The notes under the pieces were generated by a model. That model did no database searches and was not told where the DNA came from. It saw only the letters and a program-made list of their open reading frames with translations. From contig FZRB01000009.1 of assembly GCA_900199595.1 (NCBI GenBank), forward strand, positions 1 to 64,000: a stretch of DNA of 64,000 nt, read 5' to 3'. Positions 27,778 through 37,404 of this stretch are shown here, one piece after another. The stretch is from Lachnospiraceae bacterium (lineage in GTDB: Bacteria; Bacillota; Clostridia; Lachnospirales; Lachnospiraceae). Position numbers and translations under genes: made by a program. Each line of letters starts with the position of its first letter. Positions within the stretch are counted from its first letter, which is position 1.

Positions 27778-29772
27778 TTAGTGAATATAGGACCTGCATA
27801 ATTCAGCCAGCATATCCATTATTCCTATTCCCATTAATAAAGTTATTTTTTCTCTGTATTGTTTTATTGAGTTTGTAACCTTAACCATAGATATGAGCAG
27901 CATGGCAAAAATAAGTACCGGAAGGAAATATCTGGTCTGAAGTCCCTCTATACTCTCGCCGCCAACCGGAGTAAAACCGACATAGAGCGACGCCATAATA
28001 AGAAGTGAGCATATAACAAATATTATAATGCATAATACTGTAAGCTTCCTCTTATCCCTTTTTTCTGTAAATGGATATCTGTCAGGTTCAAGTGAAGAAC
28101 CAAATACAGTCATTATTCCAATAAATGAGGTTATAAAGCTTAACCCTCTGGAGTTGCTGAAGCCTTCTATATGAGGGAACATATTCTCTGATATATAATC
28201 CAGAAATACACGGATAGTTTCGGGTATATGACTGAAAACATAACTGATCTGACGGGATACATTTACATCTCCATTCCTGTCCTCAACAAATGGAAATCTC
28301 TTCAGCAGATAAACCTGCCATACAAGAAATCCGACGAATATCAGAGTAATAACTGCACTTAAAATCAAACGTCCATGCTTACTGTATTTATCCTTCGGAA
28401 TAAGCAATATTAGCAGAAGGATTGGAGAATATATCAGATATTTGACTGAAATAAGCATCACCGCTGTTAGAACCAGTGCCACCTTCTCTTTCATAGTCAG
28501 CTTATACTGATTACCTTTGTCAAAGAAATGTCTTAAACAGATAGAGGTATAAAGAAGTGATGCTGAGAGCACCATGGGATCGATTGAAAATGAGCCTGCC
28601 AGCCATACACTTACAGGAAGACAGGAAATCACAAAAAACATCCCTTTATAATACTTTGCTTTTTTTATTGCAAAATAACATAGTGTTACATATATAAGAT
28701 ATGTGATAAGCCTCCCTGAAAGAACTGCAAAAAGAACCGGAAGTCCAAGAAGTCTGCAGATCAGAAGAATTACTGCAGCAAATGTATGATTTACCGGGAT
28801 TGCCGAAGACATGTAAGGATGAATATAGAATTCTTTTTCAGAATCAAAGGTCTTTAACCATTTATCAGGATTTTGATAGAAGCTTTTTATGCTGAGTTTT
28901 CCGTTATCTATATATTCCGAAAAATTAACCGGTACATTTCCTCCGATACGGCCAACAAAGGTAGTGTCATAAAAGTCTCCCTGACTTATCATATATGATC
29001 TGAAAAAATGTGTTGACTCGTCAATAACATGAGGGAACGGATTAATAAACAGAACCAGAATTCCCAGGAGAAAGGCCAGTCTTATAAAGTTCTTTTCATA
29101 GGAAGAAGTAATGGTGAGCGCAAAAACAAAAGAAAGAATAATAACGATGATCCAGCATGTTATCTGAAGAATCTGAAGTCCGTTATCGAGATATCCCACT
29201 TTGATTCTTAGAGTCCCACCAAGCTCATCACCATTAACAGTAGCACTCCTGCTGCTCAGGTCCTTAGCACGATACCAGACACTCACTCCCTTTGTGGGAT
29301 CATTTACCGTGGATGTGAGTCTTACAGTAAAGGTCCTTCCTTTAGAGCCCTCAACATCATCAAAAGATATCTTGTAAAAACTCTTATCTCCGAGTTCTGA
29401 CATATCAACCTTTTCTTCTGTGATTATTTTCCCTGATTCGGAAAGCAGAGTAAACAGAACCTTCCCATAGCGTTTTTCGCCAAAGGTATCGAAACAAAGC
29501 GACACTTCGCACATATTATCCTGCAACGCCTTAAACTCCTGCTCAACGATCATATCCGAGCTTATGGGATCTATAACACTCAGTATCTCTCCCGTACCGA
29601 TCTCCGATCCTGTAACCTGCTTATCCCCTGAATTAAATGGACGCATAACAAATATAATCATAGCCCAGAAAAGGGCTATGATTATAAAGAAAGAAATATT
29701 TATTTTGAAGTCTTTTTTGAAGCGAATACCATCAATCATTTTTTTCTTTTTTATCATCACCATGATAATCAT
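27778..29772 (-). CDS. DUF2142 family membrane protein
   Basis: Up to 664 residues. One N-terminal membrane segment is followed by a strand-rich extracellular domain (about 50-195), then about 10 hydrophobic segments. The block NPFPHVIDESTHFFRSYMIS after the second segment is the DUF2142 hallmark, in a GT-C-like plan. In many loci this family accompanies a DPM-like GT2 and DUF2304, as here, suggesting lipid-linked sugar transfer outside the membrane. The start is uncertain: GTG/ATG choices at 29772, 29757 and 29739 exist and the first overlaps the previous gene by 41 bases. Confidence 0.8.
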   Translation of the reverse strand: MIIMVMIKKKKMIDGIRFKKDFKINISFFIIIALFWAMIIFVMRPFNSGDKQVTGSEIGTGEILSVIDPISSDMIVEQEFKALQDNMCEVSLCFDTFGEKRYGKVLFTLLSESGKIITEEKVDMSELGDKSFYKISFDDVEGSKGRTFTVRLTSTVNDPTKGVSVWYRAKDLSSRSATVNGDELGGTLRIKVGYLDNGLQILQITCWIIVIILSFVFALTITSSYEKNFIRLAFLLGILVLFINPFPHVIDESTHFFRSYMISQGDFYDTTFVGRIGGNVPVNFSEYIDNGKLSIKSFYQNPDKWLKTFDSEKEFYIHPYMSSAIPVNHTFAAVILLICRLLGLPVLFAVLSGRLITYLIYVTLCYFAIKKAKYYKGMFFVISCLPVSVWLAGSFSIDPMVLSASLLYTSICLRHFFDKGNQYKLTMKEKVALVLTAVMLISVKYLIYSPILLLILLIPKDKYSKHGRLILSAVITLIFVGFLVWQVYLLKRFPFVEDRNGDVNVSRQISYVFSHIPETIRVFLDYISENMFPHIEGFSNSRGLSFITSFIGIMTVFGSSLEPDRYPFTEKRDKRKLTVLCIIIFVICSLLIMASLYVGFTPVGGESIEGLQTRYFLPVLIFAMLLISMVKVTNSIKQYREKITLLMGIGIMDMLAELCRSYIH

Positions 29773-30094
29773 TCATCATCGCAACTATCTGTGCCATCTT
29801 ACGGATACGGGCAGACATTCTCGAGAGAGTTACCGTAAGTATGAAAAGAATTACAATAGCAAATATAAATCCTATGAAAAATATCATGTTAACCGGATCG
29901 TAAATTCCCAGAGCTTTTGCAAGAGCATTCATAGCCTGTGGTATACAATCCAGGATTCCTACTCCGATAAGCAGAATAAACCATGACAACGCATACTTTA
30001 ATTCCAGACTTCTTTTTCTTACCATATTTACTACAAATATAAATGCAAGAATTATCAATATGCCGAGAATCAATTGCAATTTAAATGTAATCAT
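29732..30094 (-). CDS. DUF2304 family small membrane protein
   Basis: 120 residues with three membrane segments and a basic C-terminal tail. GGAGGGAG precedes the ATG. DUF2304 proteins are regularly encoded next to polyprenyl-phosphate glycosyltransferases and are thought to help anchor or move the lipid-linked sugar; the biochemical role is not established. It lies 18 bases after the DPM-like gene and overlaps the DUF2142 gene, so the three form a coupled set. Confidence 0.85.
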   Translation of the reverse strand: MITFKLQLILGILIILAFIFVVNMVRKRSLELKYALSWFILLIGVGILDCIPQAMNALAKALGIYDPVNMIFFIGFIFAIVILFILTVTLSRMSARIRKMAQIVAMMNDYHGDDKKEKND

Positions 30095-30112
30095 TCAAAC
30101 TCCCTCCCACTG

Positions 30113-30802
30113 TCATCTGATCTTTTCTATTAATATAGCAAGAGTAACCTTAATCATGTAATAAACCTGATTCTTCATCGAAGAGATTGATGAAACCCCT
30201 TCCTCTCTCGCTCTCATTTTAACAGGCATCTCTATTACTTTTCTCTTGTGTCTGATAAGTCTCATAGTACTTTCAGGTTCCGGATAATCTCTGGGATATT
30301 CATTCGCAAACATTTCGATTGTCTTTTTATTGCACATTCTCATTCCGGATGTGGGATCAGTTATCGTAACACCTGACAATAATTTAATCAGCTTGGTAAA
30401 ATAATTAATCCCGGCACGTCTCAACTTTGAAGACTGAAATCCTTCCTTATCGATGAATCTGGAACCAATTACCATATCAGCTTCATTTTCAACAAGAAAA
30501 TCTGCCATCTTGTTAAGATAGCTGGCATCGTGCTGACCATCACCGTCAAACTGAACCGCAATATCATATCCATTACGATAAGCATAAAGGTATCCTGTCT
30601 GAACTGCACCGCCTATTCCCAGATTAATCGGAAGATTTAAAACATTAAATCCATTATACAGACATATATCCATGGTATTATCCTTGGAGCAGTCATTTAT
30701 AATTACATAATCAAAACCAGGTGCATTTTTAAGAATATCATTTACAGTTTTAACAATGCTGTCCTTCTCATTATACGCCGGTATAATTGCAATCTTCTTC
30801 AT
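30113..30802 (-). CDS. DPM1-like GT2 glycosyltransferase (polyprenyl-phosphate sugar synthase)
   Basis: 229 residues. AIIPAYNEKDSI opens the GT2 fold, and FDGDGQHD supplies the DxD-type metal and nucleotide-sugar motif. TDPTSGMRM is typical of the dolichyl/undecaprenyl-phosphate mannosyl- or glucosyltransferase branch. There is no membrane segment of its own, which fits pairing with the DUF2304 protein. GAGGT lies six bases before the ATG at 30802; the in-frame GTG one codon earlier is less likely. Product: a polyprenyl-phosphate sugar for the DUF2142 protein, by inference. Confidence 0.88.
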   Translation of the reverse strand: MKKIAIIPAYNEKDSIVKTVNDILKNAPGFDYVIINDCSKDNTMDICLYNGFNVLNLPINLGIGGAVQTGYLYAYRNGYDIAVQFDGDGQHDASYLNKMADFLVENEADMVIGSRFIDKEGFQSSKLRRAGINYFTKLIKLLSGVTITDPTSGMRMCNKKTIEMFANEYPRDYPEPESTMRLIRHKRKVIEMPVKMRAREEGVSSISSMKNQVYYMIKVTLAILIEKIR

Positions 30803-30854
30803 CACATGACCTCAAGTTATTAACGAATTAATCTGTGCTTAATTCTAACAGAAA

Positions 30855-30884
30855 CAGACAGCTTTCACAATGGAAAACTGTCTG
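30855..30884 (-). terminator. Possible terminator between GT2 genes
   Basis: CAGACAGCTTTC pairs with GAAAACTGTCTG (one mismatch), after the stop of the gene at 30892. The T tract on the minus strand is short (TTTCTGTT), so termination may be partial. Confidence 0.45.
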
Positions 30885-30891
30885 CATCATA

Positions 30892-31680
30892 CTATAATTC
30901 ATTTGATTTTTCAGATTTAGTATAAACCTTATTAATCACCTTAGCTATAGGACGGGGCCAGAATTTACAAAACATTTCATAATTCTCAGCAATTCTACCA
31001 CCTTTTTCAAGTGTCTTGGTAGTTGTCGACTCTTCATGTATTCTATGATACATAAGAGGCTTAGGTACATATATAAAGTCTCCTTTTTCTCTAGAAAGCT
31101 TTTCCCACGCTTCCCAGTCTTCACAACAAATAAAATGATTTCTAAATAACGGCTGTTCTATATTTCTAATAGCATACATAACCGAAGGGCAGCAAATTGC
31201 ATCCCCAATAGAAAGAACTCTACGTCTAATAAATCTACTTCCTTTAAATAGCCTTAGTTTTAGCGGAAACAGCATAAGCTTTTTTATTTTTAACATTTTT
31301 ACTTCTGTTGTTTTCTCACCATTTCTTATTTCTCCATAATCAGAAAAAATAATGAGCGGTCTTTTTGATCCTTTTATATATTTAATAAATGTTTCTGTAT
31401 ATTCCGGTTCATAAATATCATCTTGATGAGCTATTGTTGCAAGCTTCGTATCTACTTTACTAAGCGCATAATTCCAATCCTGCGTTATTCCACTTTCTCC
31501 TTCATTTACATATAAAGGTATATCGTACTTCCCCGCCAACATATTTATATATTCATTCGGCGTAGAGGTTTCCATTATTATTTTAGACTTTACCGTTTGA
31601 CTCAATAATGATTGAACACATTCCTCTAAATACTCACTCTCTTTATATGCACAAATAACAAATGTATGACAATAACTCAT
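30892..31680 (-). CDS. GT2 family glycosyltransferase
   Basis: 262 residues from the ATG at 31680, which has GGAG six bases upstream; an ATG 12 bases earlier overlaps that ribosome site. THTFVICAYKESEYLEEC-like opening (HTFVICAYKESEYLEE) and AHQDDIYEP, an HxDD variant of the metal motif, mark a GT2 enzyme. ICCEDWEAWEKL and a late histidine block (YHRIHEES) complete the family pattern. Base composition is lower in G+C than in the housekeeping region. Acceptor and donor unknown. Confidence 0.82.
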   Translation of the reverse strand: MSYCHTFVICAYKESEYLEECVQSLLSQTVKSKIIMETSTPNEYINMLAGKYDIPLYVNEGESGITQDWNYALSKVDTKLATIAHQDDIYEPEYTETFIKYIKGSKRPLIIFSDYGEIRNGEKTTEVKMLKIKKLMLFPLKLRLFKGSRFIRRRVLSIGDAICCPSVMYAIRNIEQPLFRNHFICCEDWEAWEKLSREKGDFIYVPKPLMYHRIHEESTTTKTLEKGGRIAENYEMFCKFWPRPIAKVINKVYTKSEKSNEL

Positions 31681-31716
31681 TTTATACTCCATTTTATATA
31701 GAAAAGACTTTTATAT

Positions 31717-32748
31717 CTACAAGAATAATTCTTTAATATCAACTTGTATACGCGCTATCACTTCCTTTAATACCGGCACCATTGTATAATTTGCAATAAG
31801 TATTACCACTCCAGTATAAAGCATTGCTTGTATTGTATTATCAATAACAATATTTAATCCGATCATCAATGCTATTTGTCCCAAAATAGACTTTACTAAA
31901 TATTCACAGCCACATAGATACAAACTATTTATACCTATTTTTTTAATAATACTGTTTTTACATATAATACATGAAATTTGTATAACTAAATAAATTAATA
32001 CTAATGACGTAATAATCCCATCAATCAACGATGATACTCTTCCATTACCAAATACAATAATAAACAGATTCCATTTAAAATATACAGCTCCAGAATATAA
32101 AACAGCAAAAACAAAAAATAAGTATCTGACAATAATTATTCGTTTATCATTGCTGTTCAAAAAAGCATTTATATTTTCAAAACTCATCCATCCAATACAA
32201 TAAAAGACCATATACTTTAATGCACTATCGATATTATAATACCAAGATGGTTCTTTTAGAGTAATTCTTATTAAAAAATTCAAACCAATACAAATAATTA
32301 ATATTAAATATTTATACTTGATTATCCTCCTCAAAACAGCAAATAACGTTTCCAAAACAAATAAACAAGTTAAAAACCATAATCCACTTTCTAAATAAAA
32401 ACTATTTCTAATTCCACCTTTTATTATTATTATCAAATGATTTTTTATATAAGAATAATCCCCTTTACCAACAGCTTCATAAGCGAGAACAATAAAACAA
32501 AATATAAAATATGGGATAATTATGTTAATAAATTTCTTTAAAACTAAATCATTTATTTTAACATTATCATTTCGGTTTTCCAGACAACCTGATAAATAGA
32601 AAAACAATGGAACATGAAACAAGAATACCCAATTATAGGCTAAACCAGCTCGTTCTGCCAAATGACCTAAATATATAAAAAATATGCCTATCGCTTTAGC
32701 AACATCTATCCACTCTACCCTACTTTTTATGTTTTTTTCTTCACTCAT
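31717..32748 (-). CDS. Acyltransferase 3 family membrane O-acyltransferase
   Basis: 343 residues, about 10 hydrophobic segments. The family markers are DVAKAIGIFFIYLGH (catalytic-type histidine in the first segment) and FLFHVPLFFYLSG. These enzymes move acetyl or other acyl groups across the membrane onto sugars. GAGAGA precedes the ATG. It is in a strikingly AT-rich stretch together with the next acyltransferase gene; the pair are distant relatives rather than recent copies. Confidence 0.84.
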   Translation of the reverse strand: MSEEKNIKSRVEWIDVAKAIGIFFIYLGHLAERAGLAYNWVFLFHVPLFFYLSGCLENRNDNVKINDLVLKKFINIIIPYFIFCFIVLAYEAVGKGDYSYIKNHLIIIIKGGIRNSFYLESGLWFLTCLFVLETLFAVLRRIIKYKYLILIICIGLNFLIRITLKEPSWYYNIDSALKYMVFYCIGWMSFENINAFLNSNDKRIIIVRYLFFVFAVLYSGAVYFKWNLFIIVFGNGRVSSLIDGIITSLVLIYLVIQISCIICKNSIIKKIGINSLYLCGCEYLVKSILGQIALMIGLNIVIDNTIQAMLYTGVVILIANYTMVPVLKEVIARIQVDIKELFL

Positions 32749-32772
32749 CTTTTATTCTCTCTCATTTATAAT

Positions 32773-33777
32773 TTAGTCTTTACGAAAGATAAAACTAGTA
32801 ATATTATCAATTATAAAACCATATATTTTCTGAATTATTTCTATAGAAGCTATCCATATAATAAAAACACAAAAAATAATCATAATAATGAAGTTTACTA
32901 TTGAATTATTACTAAATTTTAGATAATGATCTATTAAAACATATAATGATGGAGATAAAAAAGTTGATATTGCATATACTAATATGGAATTCTTTCCAAC
33001 TCTTGAAAAAAACAATCCCTTGTTAGGTACTAAACCTACTATTGCCATTCCCATAACAATTGCAATTACATAATAAACTATACGCCAAAGCATTCCCTCA
33101 ATATTCCCAAATCCTTGATGAGCATATGTTAACCTTATGCTATGAATTGCGTAAGGAAAAAAATGCGCTGGTATTATACCTGCTATTAATATAATTATTA
33201 AGAACAGCTTATTAAAACCACGTATCTTGTTTATCAATTCTTCGGAAGCAGCTAACCCAAGTACAAAAAACGGAAGAAGAGAAAACACCGCTCCATATCC
33301 CGTATGAAAATCATCAAACCTCGTTAGACTAATTATCAACCCCAAAAGAACGGAAACAATTATAGGTTTTTTCAATTTTATTATATCCTTTGCAAATATC
33401 TTCCAAAAAAAGGTTGCAAGCAAATAATAAAAAGCTGAAGATGGGAGTATTATAGAGTAATTAAATACATTCGCATTAAATGTGGCCAGCTTTAGTTTTA
33501 TCATTATTGATGCCATTAAAACATAGACACTTTGAAACAAAATATACGGAATCAGTATTTTCTTTACGGCATTATCTCTGCTTTTCTCAACATTTTTAGA
33601 AAAAAAACCGGTAATAAAAGCAAACATAGGCATATGAAATAGATATATATATTTCATAATATCATACTCAATTATATTTTTATTATTACTGCAATATACA
33701 TCTAATACATGTCCAAAGGCAACGAAAAAAAGCATAAGCCCTTTTATATTATCAAATACTATGTTTCTTTCTTTCAT
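32773..33777 (-). CDS. Acyltransferase 3 family membrane O-acyltransferase
   Basis: 334 residues, about 10 hydrophobic segments. FDNIKGLMLFFVAFGHVLD and FHMPMFAFITGFF are the family blocks (histidine in the first segment, then the FHMP turn), similar to WecH or OafA-type O-acetyltransferases without the extra SGNH domain. Located 19 bases after a LicD gene and 24 bases before the second acyltransferase gene. Likely acetylates a sugar of the polymer; target unknown. Confidence 0.84.
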   Translation of the reverse strand: MKERNIVFDNIKGLMLFFVAFGHVLDVYCSNNKNIIEYDIMKYIYLFHMPMFAFITGFFSKNVEKSRDNAVKKILIPYILFQSVYVLMASIMIKLKLATFNANVFNYSIILPSSAFYYLLATFFWKIFAKDIIKLKKPIIVSVLLGLIISLTRFDDFHTGYGAVFSLLPFFVLGLAASEELINKIRGFNKLFLIIILIAGIIPAHFFPYAIHSIRLTYAHQGFGNIEGMLWRIVYYVIAIVMGMAIVGLVPNKGLFFSRVGKNSILVYAISTFLSPSLYVLIDHYLKFSNNSIVNFIIMIIFCVFIIWIASIEIIQKIYGFIIDNITSFIFRKD

Positions 33778-33796
33778 AGCTTAACAATGTCCCCGT

Positions 33797-34669
33797 TCAA
33801 TCCTGATTCAATTCTGAACCATCAATAAATCTTATATACTCTGCAGCCTGGTTCCATCTTTTATTCTCAGGTGGTAACTCCATATAGTTATCTCCATAGA
33901 AATTTTTTAGATAGTACTTCCCACCAGTAGGAACCTGAATGGTTGAATCCTCAAATTTCACCTCTTTGGTACCGGATAACCACGATTTTTTATACATACT
34001 GAAAACATCACAGAACGAACCAACATAATTGTTATATTTACCGGTATAACGTCTGCACATTTTATCATACATACCAGCAAGGCGGAGAGAATCAAGCCTA
34101 AACACTTTGAGCAAATTCCGAATAAATAGCTTAACTATTTTCTTTACTGTCCCTTTTATTCCTCCTCCGAATACAATTACTCTTTTACAAGATGCTATAC
34201 CAAATAACGCCTTAAGTATTTCAGCCTTAAAATACATATTACGTATTTTTTTCTTATCATCCGGAAGATCATAGAAAGGAAATATCTCTACAAAAATACC
34301 CATATTATCTCTTCCGTCAGCCTTTGCGATCGGAGATATAAACTTAGAGTCCTTGTAATAAAACTTCGTAACAAAGCTGTAGTAATCTTCAGGATTTTTT
34401 TCAAGAGCGTATAGACCGAATTCTTCATATTCTTCAGGTGGTATTTGAAGAAACTTATCATAATCATCTATAAGCATTCCGAGATCAAGATCATCATCCC
34501 AAGGAATATACCCCTTATGTCTTACCGCACCAAGCAATGTTCCTGCAACAGCAAAGTAAGAAATATCATGCTTTTTACATAGTTCATCCAGCTTATTTAA
34601 AACAAAAAGCATATCATGATGCAGCTTATTTAATTCATCATCCTCATACTGTCTAAAGGTTGTTTTCAT
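33797..34669 (-). CDS. LicD family phosphotransferase
   Basis: 290 residues. GTLLGAVRHKGYIPWDDDLD (about 44-63) is the LicD nucleotidyltransferase-fold signature; the DDDxD aspartates bind metal. LicD proteins move phosphocholine or related phospho-groups from a CDP carrier to glycans. The first four bases overlap the end of the cytidylyltransferase gene (ATGA), so the transferase and its probable donor-making enzyme are translationally coupled. It is one of three LicD genes in the locus, and the one tied directly to the aminotransferase-cytidylyltransferase pair. Confidence 0.9.
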   Translation of the reverse strand: MKTTFRQYEDDELNKLHHDMLFVLNKLDELCKKHDISYFAVAGTLLGAVRHKGYIPWDDDLDLGMLIDDYDKFLQIPPEEYEEFGLYALEKNPEDYYSFVTKFYYKDSKFISPIAKADGRDNMGIFVEIFPFYDLPDDKKKIRNMYFKAEILKALFGIASCKRVIVFGGGIKGTVKKIVKLFIRNLLKVFRLDSLRLAGMYDKMCRRYTGKYNNYVGSFCDVFSMYKKSWLSGTKEVKFEDSTIQVPTGGKYYLKNFYGDNYMELPPENKRWNQAAEYIRFIDGSELNQD

Positions 34670-35391
34670 TGTCCGATTTTCTCTCCTTCAATACCTCTAT
34701 ATTCAAGAATTCTCTTATAATCCTCTATATAGTCAACCTCTGCCCAAAAGAACCCTTTTATGTCTTCTATATATACACTGTCAGACTCACTTATGTTATA
34801 AACAACATTCTCCCACCACACGCTATGCTGCTGGGTTCTTATCATCTCTTCCAACTTGTCACGGAATCTTTTTATAAATTCAAAATCAAATGTTCCGACT
34901 CCAATATATTCTCCAGATGTCTCCTCAGCAGTAAGTTCCTTGCCATACTTTTTCAGAATTCCATTTTCATAATAGAACTTATAATCAGCCTCTTCCTTAC
35001 GACTACCATCCGCAAACATAACCGGAGACTTAGGTTCATTTATTATACGGTCAAAAAGCTCATCCTGTAAAAAAACATCTCCATTCATTATCATATAGCT
35101 GTCTTCCTGCTTCATGAAATCCTTTGCAAACCATATAGAAGCAATACTGTTAGTTACATCATAAAAAGGATTTTCATAATAGGAGATATCATAGTCCTTA
35201 AGCTTTTCTCTGATATGCTTATTATTGTATCCCAGAACAATAGCTATATCATGAATTCCCTTACTCTTTAATTTCTTAATAGTATATTCAATCAAAGAAA
35301 TCCCACCGATATCAACCGTACACTTAGGTCTCCCTGCAAGATATCTGCTTATTCTCGTACCACGTCCAGCGGCAAGTATTATTACTCTCAT
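34666..35391 (-). CDS. LicC/PntC-like cytidylyltransferase
   Basis: 241 residues. LAAGRGTRI (6-14), PKCTVDIGG and MNGDVFL are nucleotidyltransferase motifs; YENPFYDVTNSIASIWFA is the substrate-side block seen in phosphocholine/phosphonate cytidylyltransferases (LicC, PntC). It probably makes a CDP-activated small amine. Stop and start codons overlap by four bases with both neighbours. Because an aminotransferase precedes it and no choline kinase or choline importer is present, CDP-aminoethylphosphonate or another amino-alcohol donor is an option. Confidence 0.85.
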   Translation of the reverse strand: MRVIILAAGRGTRISRYLAGRPKCTVDIGGISLIEYTIKKLKSKGIHDIAIVLGYNNKHIREKLKDYDISYYENPFYDVTNSIASIWFAKDFMKQEDSYMIMNGDVFLQDELFDRIINEPKSPVMFADGSRKEEADYKFYYENGILKKYGKELTAEETSGEYIGVGTFDFEFIKRFRDKLEEMIRTQQHSVWWENVVYNISESDSVYIEDIKGFFWAEVDYIEDYKRILEYRGIEGEKIGQ

Positions 35392-36461
35392 AGTATTTCT
35401 CTCCTGACAAGATCATTTAAAGCCTTTATCAGTATATCATTATCTTCCGGCTTAAGAGCCCCTATATGACCAACACGAAATATCTCATGTTTAAGACTTC
35501 CTCCATTAGGACATATCCATATTCCATATTCATCCTTCAAGGATTCAAATGCAGAATATGCATCCTTTCCCTCTGTCACCTTTAAGGTGGTAACGGCATT
35601 AGACATGTTATTCGAGAAAAATACAAGCGGAAGATCCTTTATTTTGGATCTGAAATCCTCTGCAAGATTCTTCACTCTTTCAATTTCTTTATCCACTCCT
35701 ATTTCTTCTACTCTTTTTAATCTTTCATGAATCTGAAGAAGTATTCCGACAGCAGGAGTAAATGGAGTCTGCCCTCTCTCACCATTTGAAAGCATGCTCT
35801 TAAAATCAAGATACATGCATGTGGTTTTATTACTATTAACTCTTTCAAGAGCCGCCTCATCTAATACAACTAAAGACACTCCGGGAGGAACAGCTAGAGC
35901 CTTCTGTGAACCAGTAATCATAACATTCACCCCCCACTCCTGCATTCTGAATTCATCTGCCATGAAAGAAGAGATAGCGTCTACTACCAAAAACAGATTA
36001 TTTTTTTTGCAATAATCACTTATTAATTCAGGATTGTAATAAACGCCGGTAGAAGTCTCATGAATATTAACAATAAACCCGGTATAATGAGAACCATCAT
36101 AATTACTCAGATCTTCAGATGTCAGGGTATGTCCAGGAGTAAGCTTTATCTCTGTATAATCAATATTATGAATCCTGCAGATTTCCACAAACCTTTCTCC
36201 GAAGCTTCCGCCATTGACAACCAATACGCGATCACCTTCGTTAAAACAATTAATTACTGTCGCCTCCATTGAGGCTGTACCGGAACCTGTAACAAAGCAT
36301 ACTCTTGAGGCAGCAGAAGCCCCTGCAAAAGTTTTCACTATACTTTCATTTTCAAGCATTATTTTTGAAAACTCCGGTGTTCTGAAATACGGAACCTGTT
36401 CTTTCCCCATTTCGAGAATGTAGTCCTCGCTCATAACAGGACCTACTGTAAAGTTTATCAT
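35388..36461 (-). CDS. Class V aminotransferase, AGT/AEP-transaminase branch
   Basis: 357 residues, PLP enzyme. The cofactor lysine is K187 in TGSQKALAVPPG, with D161 in LVVDAISSF. TVGPVMSE at the N-terminus and VTGSGTASMEA (58-68) are typical of the alanine-glyoxylate / 2-aminoethylphosphonate-pyruvate transaminase group. The coupled cytidylyltransferase and LicD suggest that it makes the amino compound used for glycan decoration. Phosphonate genes pepM and ppd are not in this window, so the substrate remains open; serine-, alanine- or AEP-linked chemistry are all possible. Confidence 0.85.
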   Translation of the reverse strand: MINFTVGPVMSEDYILEMGKEQVPYFRTPEFSKIMLENESIVKTFAGASAASRVCFVTGSGTASMEATVINCFNEGDRVLVVNGGSFGERFVEICRIHNIDYTEIKLTPGHTLTSEDLSNYDGSHYTGFIVNIHETSTGVYYNPELISDYCKKNNLFLVVDAISSFMADEFRMQEWGVNVMITGSQKALAVPPGVSLVVLDEAALERVNSNKTTCMYLDFKSMLSNGERGQTPFTPAVGILLQIHERLKRVEEIGVDKEIERVKNLAEDFRSKIKDLPLVFFSNNMSNAVTTLKVTEGKDAYSAFESLKDEYGIWICPNGGSLKHEIFRVGHIGALKPEDNDILIKALNDLVRREIL

Positions 36462-36493
36462 CTTTATCTTGTCTCCTTTTATTGAGAGAATTA

Positions 36494-37360
36494 TTAATCT
36501 TTCTTAAAGCTTAGTTTATACGGATAATGATTTCTTCTTTTATCTTCCGGAGGAAGTGTCATATAATCCCCGTATTCCCTTTCCAGGTTGTTTTCTATCC
36601 TGTTAGGAAACTTAAGATCAATATCCTCAAAACGAAGCTTCTTAAGCGGATATATATCTTCTATGTAATGAATATTCATATACGCCGTGGTATCACACAA
36701 AAAATCAATCCTTTTCGTTTCTCCAGACTTATTATACTGAGTGCTAACAGCCTTGCACATATTATAAAGCCATTTTTTTGAAACGTTAAATTTCTTCAAA
36801 GCAAAATGAATAAGTCGGCATATCTTCGATATTATCTTTGCCTTGATTCCATCTACCGGAAGCACAGGATCTGGGATACTCCTGAGTATCAGAAGCTTGC
36901 TCCAGAAAAATGCCTGAATAGACTGACGTCTGAATTTCCTATCATCATCCGGGACTTTATCCAAAGGATATATATCAAGGAATATTCCAAAAGGACATCC
37001 TTCTATATCCTTAAGCGGCCACTCTATGAACTCCGTTCCTTTCATGACCCATCTTGTTGTAAGAAGAGGATAATTCGGATAATTCTCTCCGTTAAGAACT
37101 ATGTATTTATCAGCATATTCCTTTTGGGCTATCTTAACAAATCTTTCATGATCCGCCCTTGGCATGGCAACATCGATATCATCATCCCACGGAATAAATC
37201 CACCATGTCTGATGGCACCGATACCTGTTCCCGCTATTCCAAAGTATGTAATATTATGCTTATCACAAAGCTCGACAAAATCCCTTAGTATTTCAAGTTC
37301 TGTCAGCTGAACCTTCCTTAATGTCTCATTATCATATTGTTTATCAGATATCTGACCCAT
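36494..37360 (-). CDS. LicD family phosphotransferase
   Basis: 288 residues. GTGIGAIRHGGFIPWDDDID (about 43-62) is the LicD signature. Only about 30 bases separate it from the aminotransferase gene downstream, so it may share the same decoration pathway. It resembles the LicD at 33797-34669 in length and layout, and both end in a PPE(D/N)KR block near the C-terminus, so they are paralogues. Confidence 0.9.
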   Translation of the reverse strand: MGQISDKQYDNETLRKVQLTELEILRDFVELCDKHNITYFGIAGTGIGAIRHGGFIPWDDDIDVAMPRADHERFVKIAQKEYADKYIVLNGENYPNYPLLTTRWVMKGTEFIEWPLKDIEGCPFGIFLDIYPLDKVPDDDRKFRRQSIQAFFWSKLLILRSIPDPVLPVDGIKAKIISKICRLIHFALKKFNVSKKWLYNMCKAVSTQYNKSGETKRIDFLCDTTAYMNIHYIEDIYPLKKLRFEDIDLKFPNRIENNLEREYGDYMTLPPEDKRRNHYPYKLSFKKD

Positions 37361-37404
37361 ATTAAACTGCCTTTCTTAATGAATAACAATTCCCGAACAA
37401 GATG

